This document shows, in pieces, positions 54,325 through 62,686 of a stretch of 64,000 nucleotides of DNA (position 1 is the first letter of the stretch; the number at the start of each line of letters is the position of its first letter). Position numbers and translations under genes: made by a program. Origin of the DNA: Vibrio intestinalis (GTDB lineage: Bacteria > Pseudomonadota > Gammaproteobacteria > Enterobacterales > Vibrionaceae); NCBI RefSeq assembly GCF_025195085.2, contig NZ_JANAVY020000001.1:310001-374000 (forward strand), in the 5' to 3' direction. Below the pieces are notes generated by a model that was not told the origin of the DNA, ran no database searches, and worked only from the letters and a program-made list of their open reading frames with translations.

Positions 54325-55071
54325 ATGACACAGAAAAAAATCATGGTCATTGTTCCTGTCTCGAACCAAAGCGCTCAATCTTTTATCCCTGGCTTTGAGC
54401 AGGAAATCTCTCCTGTCCTATCCCCGGACTTCTCGGTGGAATATGTTGCATTAGATGAAGGTGCAACCCCTTTTATTCAAACTCGAACGGCCGAATTGTG
54501 GAACTCTCAACAGATACTTACTAAAGCTATTCAAGCGGAAAAAGCGGGGTTCGATGGTATCTTTGTAAACTGCTTTGGTGAGCCTGCAGTAGAATCATTA
54601 AAAGAAGCGGTCAGTATTCCTGTGGTGGGAGGGTTCGCCCCAGCGGTACTGAACGCAATGATGGTTGCCAATCGATTTTCCATCATTACCGTTGTTGAAT
54701 CCGTCGTACCCATGCTTTGGGATTTAGCTCGCCAATTAGATGTCGCTAACCATGTTGCTTCTATTCAACACGCAAACCTTCCTGTCAATCAACTGCACGA
54801 TACTGAGAAACTCAAACAAAGTCTTCTTGAGCAAAGTGCTATCGCCATTGAACAGCAAGGCGCACAGGCCATCATTCTCGGCTGTACTGGGATGCTCGAA
54901 GTGCACGATTATCTTAGCCACGCACTGAGTAGCAAGTATCAACGTTATATACCTGTAGTAGGCCCTGTTGGTTCTGCCATTGGTGTACTACAAAACTTGA
55001 TAAATAACCAATTGAAACCTAGCAGGCTAGCGTATGGAGAACCCACTGAAGTGATGCCTCTGTACCTATAA
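54325..55071 (+). CDS. Asp/Glu/hydantoin racemase-family protein
   Basis: 248 residues, AAGGA nine bases upstream. Two Rossmann-like halves with the paired catalytic cysteines in FVNCFGEPA (about residue 80) and LGCTGMLE (about residue 188). Gly-rich VVGGFAPAV and VGPVGSAIG are typical of hydantoin racemase-like members rather than glutamate racemase. Adjacency to the DUF917-type gene fits interconversion of hydantoin or thiohydantoin enantiomers. Terminator follows at 55095. Confidence 0.82.
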   Translation: MTQKKIMVIVPVSNQSAQSFIPGFEQEISPVLSPDFSVEYVALDEGATPFIQTRTAELWNSQQILTKAIQAEKAGFDGIFVNCFGEPAVESLKEAVSIPVVGGFAPAVLNAMMVANRFSIITVVESVVPMLWDLARQLDVANHVASIQHANLPVNQLHDTEKLKQSLLEQSAIAIEQQGAQAIILGCTGMLEVHDYLSHALSSKYQRYIPVVGPVGSAIGVLQNLINNQLKPSRLAYGEPTEVMPLYL

Positions 55072-55094
55072 GGTGGCCAATACACGTCGCTCAT

Positions 55095-55123
55095 AGGAGT
55101 CGTTTTCGGCTCCTTTATTTTTT
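55095..55123 (+). terminator. Terminator of the DUF917-racemase operon
   Basis: An 8-bp stem (AGGAGTCG with CGGCTCCT, one G-U), a four-base loop and a long T run. Confidence 0.8.
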
Positions 55124-55310
55124 AATATTCGCCACCTGCTTTATAGGTATTTATAAAGTTACCAATAAAATTAAGACGGAGAAGTGAACTTGATACTAAC
55201 TTGATACCAACTTTGCTGATATTTTCAGTAATACTGCTTGGCAATCTCTTTTGAGCTGAAGTCACTACTACTTTACTCATAGAGTCGTTTATCACGCTAA
55301 GGAGTACAGA

Positions 55311-55610
55311 ATGTCACAACAAAATGCAGTATCGAATGATTATGGCACGCTGATTTTGACGCGGGACTTCACCTCTGAAGTCATTGACGCATTTGAAATC
55401 ATGAACTCGATTGTTGGCGTTCAGTACAGCCCTCTCGCAGTACAACTTCAAGCTAAGAATGGCATCAACTATACGTTTTTCTGTCAGGCCCAACCCGCTC
55501 ATCCAGATGCAAAAGCTTATATGGCGAAAGTAACCATCAGTGCATCCCTTCCCGACGAAGATAAGAAAACCCATTACTCTATTACCCAAATCGAGCACCT
55601 GCTTCCTTAA
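55311..55610 (+). CDS. Small protein, function unknown
   Basis: 99 residues with a strong AAGGAG. No signal peptide; mixed alpha/beta with GTLILTRDFTSEVIDAFEIMNSIVGV and THYSITQIEHLLP. I do not recognise a family. Single gene with terminator. Confidence 0.6.
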   Translation: MSQQNAVSNDYGTLILTRDFTSEVIDAFEIMNSIVGVQYSPLAVQLQAKNGINYTFFCQAQPAHPDAKAYMAKVTISASLPDEDKKTHYSITQIEHLLP

Positions 55611-55642
55611 TTCTTCGAAAGCCTAACTCAAGCCAGATACAA

Positions 55643-55677
55643 AAACACCCTGCAGGTATCCTAGCAGGGTGTTTGTT
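55643..55677. terminator. Bidirectional terminator
   Basis: An 11-bp stem (AAACACCCTGC with GCAGGGTGTTT) and a ten-base loop, AT-rich on both sides, between convergent genes. Confidence 0.8.
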
Positions 55678-55690
55678 ATTCATCGTTTAA

Positions 55691-56065
55691 TTACAGTACG
55701 TATTCACTAATAAAACGGTTGAACTGCACAATATCGAATGAACCTTTAATTTCAAAACGCACTCGGCCGACTTCGCTCAGATAAAGCTCAATCTCACAAT
55801 CCATATCGAACGTTCCAGACGTTTCAACAGAAAACGCGTTGATTTTGCTAAAAGGAAGCGAGGTGTAATCCACTTTCGAGCCAGTAATACCTTGCACGTT
55901 AGCAGCGATAACACGCTTATTGGTAAACACCACTTGATCGCGAATCGTTTTGAACGCCGCGAAAATCTGCTCGCCATTAATCAAGAATTTATGGAAATCG
56001 TCTCGTGCTTTCTCTACTTCAATAGGCTTAAGTTTAAACACTGATGAGTTATTGAAATCTATCAT
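55691..56065 (-). CDS. PH-domain-like (bPH_1 type) protein
   Basis: 124 residues, AAGGT eight bases upstream. Matches the bacterial pleckstrin-homology-like family formerly DUF1696: EQIFAAFKTIRDQVVFTNKRVIAANVQGITGSKVDYTSLPFSKINAFSVET. No membrane segment. Function of the family is unclear. Followed downstream, on the other strand, by an unrelated gene. Confidence 0.78.
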   Translation of the reverse strand: MIDFNNSSVFKLKPIEVEKARDDFHKFLINGEQIFAAFKTIRDQVVFTNKRVIAANVQGITGSKVDYTSLPFSKINAFSVETSGTFDMDCEIELYLSEVGRVRFEIKGSFDIVQFNRFISEYVL

Positions 56066-56107
56066 TTTATTACCTTCTAGCCGTTGTAATTAGGTACTTT
56101 GCCACAA

Positions 56108-56461
56108 TTAACCAGCACGAGCACCATTTGGAATTTTAATTTCTGGGCACGCTAAGCATGGCTGTAATTTGTCTTCATAGCCAATATCAAACAACATACC
56201 CTGTGATAGCTCGCCCGCCATTTTTCGTTCTGGGAGATTGACCACAAAGAGTGCTTGTTTACCTTCTATCTCTTTCGGGTTTTCACGTTCTTGTTTAATG
56301 CCCGCCAGAATAGAGCGAGTGTGGTCACCAAAATCGACCATCAGCTTCATCAACTTGTCTGATTTTTCTACTTCCAACACTTCAACAATTTCGCCAACTC
56401 GAATATCGAGCTTAGCAAAATCATCAAATTGAATTTCTGGTTTAATTGGTGCTGGCTTCAT
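56108..56461 (-). CDS. tRNA-binding OB-fold protein (YgjH/CsaA type)
   Basis: 117 residues. A single tRNA_bind OB-fold like the C-terminal domain of MetRS: FAKLDIRVGEIVEVLEVEKSDKLMKLMVDFG, then ILAGIKQ, VVNLPERKM and GMLF. Stand-alone versions (YgjH, CsaA) bind tRNA or act as chaperones. Lies 42 bases before the bPH gene on the same strand. Confidence 0.85.
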   Translation of the reverse strand: MKPAPIKPEIQFDDFAKLDIRVGEIVEVLEVEKSDKLMKLMVDFGDHTRSILAGIKQERENPKEIEGKQALFVVNLPERKMAGELSQGMLFDIGYEDKLQPCLACPEIKIPNGARAG

Positions 56462-56650
56462 AATGACTACCTATAGATTATGATTTTAGATGGCAATTCG
56501 CCTATACGTATTGCTTTCAAAACAACATGTTAGATAGTGCTCATTATGGATGTTATAAAACGATTTGGAAGTAGAATTGGTCACAGAAGCAAGAATTGAG
56601 TCATTCCGCGGTCAATATTCATCAGGCTCAGTAGTTTTCCATCGCCATGC

Positions 56651-57025
56651 TTATTTCCACTCACCGGATTCATCAACTAAAACATTCCCTTTGGCATCCC
56701 ACACTTCCAGATCACCGAAGACAGAAACAAAATAGTTCACATCACCATTTTTAAAAGAGTAACCACGAAACATACACGGAGTTACACCATCTGCGCATAT
56801 GGAATGCACTGTCTTACCGACCAACTCAATTTTATTGCCTGAGATTTTGGACTCACCCGAGTAAAGTACGTTTTCGCAAGTTACCTCACCTTCCTCACAC
56901 TGCACATTTACTATGACAATGTAACTCTTGGTTTCTAGAGTATCCGCGCTTACACTCGGAGCGACCAATATATTGCTAACTGCGGTAAGTAGAAAGGCAG
57001 TACTCAATACCAACTTTCGTTTCAT
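56651..57025 (-). CDS. Small secreted Cys-containing protein
   Basis: 124 residues, GGAGAG upstream. Signal peptide (about 1-27, ending SVSA). Mature part: YIVIVNVQCEEGEVTCENVLYSGESK, then HSICADGVTPCMFRGYSFKNGDVNYFVS, giving four Cys in two pairs. Resembles small secreted proteins of unknown role in other bacteria. It starts two bases after the preceding stop, so it belongs to the operon. Confidence 0.65.
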   Translation of the reverse strand: MKRKLVLSTAFLLTAVSNILVAPSVSADTLETKSYIVIVNVQCEEGEVTCENVLYSGESKISGNKIELVGKTVHSICADGVTPCMFRGYSFKNGDVNYFVSVFGDLEVWDAKGNVLVDESGEWK

Positions 57026-57027
57026 AC

Positions 57028-57318
57028 TCAGTACTCTCCTATCACTATTAACTGACCATCTTTAGATTCAAGCGCTAAAGCGAGATGCTGACCATTTTTG
57101 GTAAATGCAGCCGAGCAAATAGAATCCGCACCGCTGCCGCAGTCCACTTCTGGAGGTGTTTGCGCACTAGTCTTCGCTTGTTCAACAACAACGGTCCAAC
57201 CATCAGAAACTAATTGTCGTTTCACTTCTAAATAGCTTTTTCGCTCAAAACTGCCCTCTTGAGCGAAAGAGTGTAAACTGCAAAACATCAATAGAGCGAT
57301 AATGCTCAAGCGTTTCAT
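57028..57318 (-). CDS. Small secreted protein, function unknown
   Basis: 96 residues. Signal peptide (about 1-19, ending SFAQ). Mature part contains YLEVKRQLVSDGWTVV and a CGSG...CSAAF pair, a recurring layout in small proteobacterial periplasmic proteins. Its start overlaps the upstream membrane gene by four bases and its stop is two bases from the next start. Confidence 0.62.
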   Translation of the reverse strand: MKRLSIIALLMFCSLHSFAQEGSFERKSYLEVKRQLVSDGWTVVVEQAKTSAQTPPEVDCGSGADSICSAAFTKNGQHLALALESKDGQLIVIGEY

Positions 57319-57686
57319 TGATTATTGCCCTCTGTTCTAAACACCAAAGGCGCAACCAGTAGAGTTAAAATAAGCGCATAGAACAACGGCAACATGGCAA
57401 CAGACAGACCCATAACAAATCCATCCGCATCAAATGGATGATGGCTTAGTGTCAAAACTGCGCCATAGACAAATGTAAGAGTGGCACTGACCCACATGAT
57501 TTTGGCCGATAGCTTAAACCTTTGCGTGATTCCTTCACCTGCAATAGCCAAGGCAGCAACCGCCGGTACTAAGGTACAGAGCAACGAGAAACCGTCAAAG
57601 AATTGCACCCAATCGTGCATTAGAAAGAGATGTGACAATACATAACCACAGCCAAGCCAATACACTGCATAGCCCACTTTATTCAT
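57315..57686 (-). CDS. Small four-TM membrane protein
   Basis: 123 residues, AAGGAA six bases upstream. About four hydrophobic segments (WLGCGYVLSHLFLM; LCTLVPAVAALAIAG; MWVSATLTFVYGAV; VAMLPLFYALILTLLVAPLV). No family recognised. Lies in a short same-strand operon with the secreted-protein genes. Confidence 0.62.
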   Translation of the reverse strand: MNKVGYAVYWLGCGYVLSHLFLMHDWVQFFDGFSLLCTLVPAVAALAIAGEGITQRFKLSAKIMWVSATLTFVYGAVLTLSHHPFDADGFVMGLSVAMLPLFYALILTLLVAPLVFRTEGNNQ

Positions 57687-57698
57687 AACATTTCCTTC

Positions 57699-58172
57699 TT
57701 AGTTGGACGCATTACTTGAATGACATTGGTCGGGAGTAGAAGGCAACTCAACGTTGTGTAAACCTACCCGCGCACCACAAGAGAAAATGTATTGCCCACA
57801 GTGGTAATTCTCATCAGAAATATTGACCATTTCATCTTGCACGCTTAGCTCTAATTTACAGCTAATACCGTATTCGGGCTCTTGCTTCTCGTAAACTAAT
57901 TTATCGCCAACTTTATGCATTTTAAGTGGCGCAGGGTCAGCGCCTTCTGTTGGATCGCCTACTCCACAAATATGATAATTCGCTCCCCACAGCAACGCAT
58001 CAACTAGGTAGTCATCGCCCTGCTTTACAATATTTATATAAGACTGTTTCATTTCAGACTGACCATCACCAAAACTGGTAATCAAATCTTCAGTCGAAAA
58101 ACACCCTTGCAGATCGGCCGCTTGAACAGAACCAGCAATTAAAACGACTGGCATAAAAAGGGATTTAAGCAT
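57699..58172 (-). CDS. Secreted Cys-rich protein, beta-sandwich type
   Basis: 157 residues, AGAGG upstream. Signal peptide (about 1-18). Six Cys are seen: GCFS, HICGV, ISCKL, YHCGQ, FSCGA and DQCHS, probably disulfide-bonded in the periplasm. Its pattern QGDDYLVDALLWGANYHICGVGD resembles that of the next secreted protein (58247-58630), suggesting distant paralogues. Twelve bases upstream of the four-TM gene. Function unknown. Confidence 0.65.
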   Translation of the reverse strand: MLKSLFMPVVLIAGSVQAADLQGCFSTEDLITSFGDGQSEMKQSYINIVKQGDDYLVDALLWGANYHICGVGDPTEGADPAPLKMHKVGDKLVYEKQEPEYGISCKLELSVQDEMVNISDENYHCGQYIFSCGARVGLHNVELPSTPDQCHSSNASN

Positions 58173-58246
58173 AATGGATAATACCTCTGAGTCAGATTCT
58201 AGTGCGGTACTGACCGCGCTAAAACGAACTCAAATTTTATATTAGG

Positions 58247-58630
58247 TTATTGATTCTTCTTATAAGTACCATTGAAGGTAACATTCATTCCGCCACAGCT
58301 TACAAGGTCATCAGTGACGAAGATTTCATCGCCTGCAAAAGTCATGACGAACTGGCATTCATCATTTTGATAATGGATTTGATCGCCTTTCAGAGGATAT
58401 TCGCCATAAACATCACCAATATTTACTTGGCCTGTTTGTGCGTTCCCCACCCATACCGCAGAACCTGAAATCAAATAGTGACCATTAGGCTGACGGGTGA
58501 TTTCAAAATACGCACCATGTTGATCTAATTGGTCTCCTCGGTAGCGCTGGTATTCACCCGATAGATCCGAACTTGCAATGGCTTGCCCTGTAATGAGCAA
58601 TAAGCCAAGGCTTAACCAATTAATTTTCAA
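58247..58630 (-). CDS. Secreted protein, paralogue-like to 57699-58172
   Basis: 127 residues from a TTG start (AAGGA seven bases upstream). Signal peptide (about 1-20, ending AIAS). Mature beta-rich part DLSGEYQRYRGDQ, ITRQPNGHYLISGSAVWVGN, DECQFVMTF and VSCGGMNVTFNGTYKK, with two Cys. The order of motifs parallels the 157-residue protein, with a shorter and less Cys-rich core. Function unknown. Confidence 0.62.
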   Translation of the reverse strand: MKINWLSLGLLLITGQAIASSDLSGEYQRYRGDQLDQHGAYFEITRQPNGHYLISGSAVWVGNAQTGQVNIGDVYGEYPLKGDQIHYQNDECQFVMTFAGDEIFVTDDLVSCGGMNVTFNGTYKKNQ

Positions 58631-58673
58631 TTTTCGTTCCTTAATGACGGTATACCTCTATCTTTCCCCACAT

Positions 58674-59009
58674 TCATAGCAATAACGGTAATAACAACAA
58701 TGCCATTGTCATTGCTAAAAACAGATACACATTAGTAAGAAAAGCGATTTTCATTCCTTTACTGTGTTTAACTAATTCACCCGTTAAATAGCAACGCTGG
58801 TAATAAAACTTACTGCACATTAACCCCACTAGGCAGACCATGAACAGCGCCACTAACACCAATGCCCAATAATCGCCAAAAGGCAAGATCAAAGCGAGCA
58901 TAGCTGCCATGGCAAACACACAGCCCATCAGCATTAGCCACAGAAATAGAATCGATTTACTGGCGAAAAACTGAAACTTTTTCGCTAACCATTTTGGCAA
59001 CGCTTCCAT
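58674..59009 (-). CDS. Small membrane protein, function unknown
   Basis: 111 residues. About three to four transmembrane segments (FLWLMLMGCVFAMAAMLALIL; YWALVLVALFMVCLVGLM; FLAMTMALLLLPLLL), GGGG five bases before the ATG. No family recognised. First gene of the minus-strand run of small proteins. Confidence 0.6.
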   Translation of the reverse strand: MEALPKWLAKKFQFFASKSILFLWLMLMGCVFAMAAMLALILPFGDYWALVLVALFMVCLVGLMCSKFYYQRCYLTGELVKHSKGMKIAFLTNVYLFLAMTMALLLLPLLL

Positions 59010-59206
59010 ACTTGCCCCTTATCAAAACCAGAGCATATTGGACATGAAAAGCTAAGTTATTTCAATCAATTGCACTATTGCGATTCATCTAGATAGCCAG
59101 ATAGTTGAATAATGTGATGTTCAGCCCATTCAAAGACATGACTACTCAATAAACCGGATATCGCTCATGATAAACTCACTAAAAACTAAGCAATGATGCG
59201 ACACCT

Positions 59207-59806
59207 ATGAGTTACAACAACAGTTACTACATCATGCACGGCAATTACTCCGATAGCATCGAGCCTTGGCAAGTCATCCCTACCGAGCAAACTGCACTGC
59301 GACGTTTTCACTTTCGTAAATTAAACCTTGAAGATGGTGCCGTTCATTTCAACGCGAAGTCTCGTCTCGCCCTTAGCGAAACCAGTAACCTATTCTGCAC
59401 CCCTAGCTTATTATTTACCGAGTCATTTAAAGCCCTATTAGAACACCACATCTATGGCGGTCAGCTATTCCCTGCAACGGTTGAATACAAAGGAGAGTAT
59501 GCTCAGCAGCCTTTTTTGCTACTTAATATGTACCAAGACCTCGATTGTTGGGACAGAGAAACGTCTGACTACAAGGCGTGCGATGATGAAGACGATGAGC
59601 CCCGAGTCTATCAATATCGACTGGATGCAAACGTGCTCGATAAAATCGACGAAGATCAGCGCCTAATCTTTAAAATGGGCGGATGCGATCTAAGCCCTCT
59701 ATTTATTCATGAGAAGCTTAAACAGCAAATTGAATCGCTAGCGCCAAATCTTAGATTTATCCGAGTCAGTGACTATCAATTTGGCGATGAATACGAAGAC
59801 GAATAA
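59207..59806 (+). CDS. Acidic soluble protein, possibly immunity-like
   Basis: 199 residues, pI clearly acidic, no signal peptide, no good RBS. Layout IEPWQVIPTEQTALRRFHFRKLNLEDG... and a C-terminal helix IHEKLKQQIESLAPNLRFIRV resemble a group of polymorphic-toxin immunity proteins (DUF1629-like). No toxin gene is adjacent, so the idea is weak. Function unknown. Confidence 0.5.
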   Translation: MSYNNSYYIMHGNYSDSIEPWQVIPTEQTALRRFHFRKLNLEDGAVHFNAKSRLALSETSNLFCTPSLLFTESFKALLEHHIYGGQLFPATVEYKGEYAQQPFLLLNMYQDLDCWDRETSDYKACDDEDDEPRVYQYRLDANVLDKIDEDQRLIFKMGGCDLSPLFIHEKLKQQIESLAPNLRFIRVSDYQFGDEYEDE

Positions 59807-59863
59807 GCAATAAGAGTGACTACAATTTGAAAGTTGAAACTAAATAAACTTAGGTAAATAGAA

Positions 59864-60217
59864 ATGCTAAATAAACTACTTGCTGCTGCAATCATCAATT
59901 TTGCGCTGATATCTACTGTTATTCAAGCAACACCAAGAGCAGATCAAGGTTGGCAACTCATTGAACAGGGAGCACTCCTCGTCGATGTCAGAACGCCACA
60001 AGAGTTCCAGCAAGGCCATCTTAAAAAGGCACTCAACTACCCTTTATCTGACCTCGACAAACACTTTGCCAACATTGATAAAGATACACTTATTGTGCTG
60101 TACTGCCGCAGCGGCAACCGCTCTGGTCAAGCATATGATTACTTAACAAAGCAAGGCTTCACTAACCTTTACAATGCGGGCGGTTATCAAGATATGCAGG
60201 CTGCTATAGAGCCCTAA
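59864..60217 (+). CDS. Periplasmic rhodanese-like protein
   Basis: 117 residues, AGGT upstream. Signal peptide (about 1-22, ending IQA). One rhodanese domain with active Cys81 in CRSGNRSG and the preceding LVDVRTPQEFQQGHL and GGYQDM motifs. Like E. coli PspE, it could transfer sulfane sulfur in the periplasm. The substrate is unknown. Not in an evident operon. Confidence 0.85.
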   Translation: MLNKLLAAAIINFALISTVIQATPRADQGWQLIEQGALLVDVRTPQEFQQGHLKKALNYPLSDLDKHFANIDKDTLIVLYCRSGNRSGQAYDYLTKQGFTNLYNAGGYQDMQAAIEP

Positions 60218-60338
60218 ACCTACATACCTATCCGCATTGGAATTAACCTCAGATTTTGCTAGAAAGCTTGAAGTAGCAAATTGTTTCAAATGTGAGATGT
60301 GGTATGTTACTGATCTTATTAAAACAAGCCCTACCATT

Positions 60339-61898
60339 ATGAAAAATTCACTGTTTCGCTTGGGTGCACTCGCTTTAATTGCATCAAGCTTTTCGGCCTA
60401 TTCTGCTGAACCGATCTTGGAATGTAGCGATCAAGCGACGGCAAAAGCGCGAGCTCTGTTTCTCGACCACTACAAGAGAGAAGATTACAACGCCGCTTAC
60501 TACTCGCTTTACCTCTATACTGACGCCTGCCCTAACCAGTTTGGCTCGCAAGCAAATGAGCAAAGTTTATGGTTGCTGAGCGACTACGCATTAGTCGCCA
60601 CCAAATTTAATGAGTCTAAACGCTGCAATGAAGCAGCAGCTCTTGTTCAAGCAACTTCTCGTAAGCTAGGCGACAATATCGAGCAAGCGTTTCAAACCAA
60701 CCTTAGCCTTTGCTCAATTAAGCAAATAGAACAACAAACCGAGCAATATTTCTCTCGTAGTAGCTGTGCCCACGACAAATCGATGCTTGCGCTACCGGCC
60801 AGTTGGCAATCCAGTTTCGCTGGCTATGAAAACGCGGTATGTATTGGCCCTAAAACTCTCAAACCTAATGAACCGTTAAATCTATTGGTTAAAAACAGTA
60901 GCGGCGACTTAGATAAAGTAGCGATACAGACTGATCAGACAATTGAAGACGAGCAAACTCGACTGTTGTTCCTTGATGAAGATAAGCCGATGATTCTGGC
61001 CAATATGTTTAATCCAACAAGCGCTGAAACCCTTCAGCCAGCCAAGCCGATAGAATATCTCACCGCGAGGCATAAACCGCTGAGCGCGCAGCAGCAAGCT
61101 CAAGTCAAAACCATCAATACTGGGATGAGTTTGATTATTGCGGATGACAATGCGCAAGCCACGCTAGAATACATGGAGTCGATGAAATCCTCTGTGGCAG
61201 ATGATTTAACGGTAGACTCTAACGCTACTTGGCAGGGCAAAGAGCTCGTTACTGAGCAGCCGTTCTCTTCATCCACTAGCTATGCAGTTGCCCAGTACGA
61301 CAACCAAGTGAAAGTGGTATTTTCTCGCATTTCATCGCCAGAGGTACGACAAATAGACTTGCTTACAGGTGAAGAGTCGTTGCTGTTTACTGCACCTGTT
61401 GACCTTAAAGTCTCCGCAGTAAAAGGTTCTAAAGTTTACCTCACCTACTACGATGACCGAAAAGACGCATGGTTTATCGACCTAAGCCAAGACGAAATCA
61501 AAGCGCTACCTGCAGAAAATCCGCCGCACATCATTACTGGCTATGCGAGTGATTATGTCACCTCTCCACAAGGTGATGCTGTAGTGACAGCGAGTGAAGG
61601 AGCCCTAAAAATCGAGGGGCGCCAAGGCAACTCTGTCGTCATTAATGACGTATACAACGGCTGGGTGATCAACAATCTTGGCTGGGGTACAGACAACTAT
61701 GAGTTCTACTTCGATAACTCATCAGCGTACGCTTGTATCTGGCGAGCTGATTTACTTGAAAAACGTCTAGAGCGTATTGTGCCAATTGAAGATGCAGTAA
61801 GACCGTATGCGTTTCGAATCGGCAACGTCCCTTATGTGCTTTATTCGCGCTACTGGGAGAAAAAGTTATTTATTGCTAGCCCAAATCTAACGTATTAA
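60339..61898 (+). CDS. Large secreted protein, function unknown
   Basis: 519 residues from ATG 60339; the frame from 60237 is not credible. Signal peptide (about 1-21, ending AYSA). N-terminal part (about 22-150) is helical with Cys at DACPN, RCNEA, LCSIK and SCAHD. The C-terminal half (about 290-519) is beta-rich with repeated SYAVAQYDNQVKVVFS, KVYLTYYDDR, GDAVVTASEGALK and WGTDNYEFYFDNS blocks, suggesting a beta-propeller. No RBS. No family recognised. Confidence 0.6.
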   Translation: MKNSLFRLGALALIASSFSAYSAEPILECSDQATAKARALFLDHYKREDYNAAYYSLYLYTDACPNQFGSQANEQSLWLLSDYALVATKFNESKRCNEAAALVQATSRKLGDNIEQAFQTNLSLCSIKQIEQQTEQYFSRSSCAHDKSMLALPASWQSSFAGYENAVCIGPKTLKPNEPLNLLVKNSSGDLDKVAIQTDQTIEDEQTRLLFLDEDKPMILANMFNPTSAETLQPAKPIEYLTARHKPLSAQQQAQVKTINTGMSLIIADDNAQATLEYMESMKSSVADDLTVDSNATWQGKELVTEQPFSSSTSYAVAQYDNQVKVVFSRISSPEVRQIDLLTGEESLLFTAPVDLKVSAVKGSKVYLTYYDDRKDAWFIDLSQDEIKALPAENPPHIITGYASDYVTSPQGDAVVTASEGALKIEGRQGNSVVINDVYNGWVINNLGWGTDNYEFYFDNSSAYACIWRADLLEKRLERIVPIEDAVRPYAFRIGNVPYVLYSRYWEKKLFIASPNLTY

Positions 61899-61930
61899 CT
61901 CTCTATAAAGACCAAACACGCCTTAATAAT

Positions 61931-61954
61931 GAGAGCAGTGAAATCGCTGCTCTC
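61931..61954 (+). terminator. Weak terminator-like hairpin
   Basis: An 8-bp stem (GAGAGCAG with CTGCTCTC), an eight-base loop and no T run. Possibly a rho-dependent or RNA-stabilising hairpin. Confidence 0.35.
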
Positions 61955-62096
61955 AACCTATCAAGTAACGTTCACACCCTACTCTACACCCAGACTCGTG
62001 GGTTACGTCTCGCGAACAGTAGTTATTGATTGATAAAACAGCACGTTGACGCTAAGTTGCAAATTATAACGACGACTTTATTAATACCAACAACCA

Positions 62097-62591
62097 ATGA
62101 CTGATTACCACCAAGCAGCTGTAATACAAGCTGGCCCGCACGCAATTTGTGTGGCAGAGCCCGGGTTTGAAAGCTGCCCCGCAAAATACACCATGTGCTT
62201 CTTTATTAAAGAAAAAGCAAGCTCACTCGGTGGTTGCCAATCCCTTGCGTTTACCACTGCCTTTCGTGGTATTCCACTTAGCGAGGATATTGGCCACTAC
62301 GTGTTAAGAACTAATCGTAAATTTACTTTCGAGCACTTTCCGGCCAAAGACATAGCCCAAGAGATAAGCATCAAAAAGGTCTATGAAGACGGGCTTAAGC
62401 TTAAATATATGGTGATCTTTCAAACCAATGATGGGGATTATGGGGGCTTCGTGAAAGCCAAAGAGGATGTGACTCAGTTAGATGAAGAAGAGGTTTGGCA
62501 GAACATTGTCGAAAGCAATGCTTTTTTACTACCTAATGATCTCGCGTTGCTGTTTGTAAACGACCAAAACCAATCAGCAGTAGCGCCCTAG
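62097..62591 (+). CDS. Soluble protein, function unknown
   Basis: 164 residues; no signal peptide. Three or four Cys in the N-terminal third (HAICVAEP, ESCPAKYTMC, GGCQS). A central KYMVIFQTNDGDYGGFVKAKEDV. No RBS visible and no family recognised; codon use and length still support a gene. Confidence 0.5.
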   Translation: MTDYHQAAVIQAGPHAICVAEPGFESCPAKYTMCFFIKEKASSLGGCQSLAFTTAFRGIPLSEDIGHYVLRTNRKFTFEHFPAKDIAQEISIKKVYEDGLKLKYMVIFQTNDGDYGGFVKAKEDVTQLDEEEVWQNIVESNAFLLPNDLALLFVNDQNQSAVAP

Positions 62592-62686
62592 CCGTTCCTC
62601 TTTACGAAAAATTGGGCTTATTGAGCGCTACAGAAACCTGCCTTTAATTTCATGATGACTAAAAAGCAGCGTTTTCAATTATCGTT

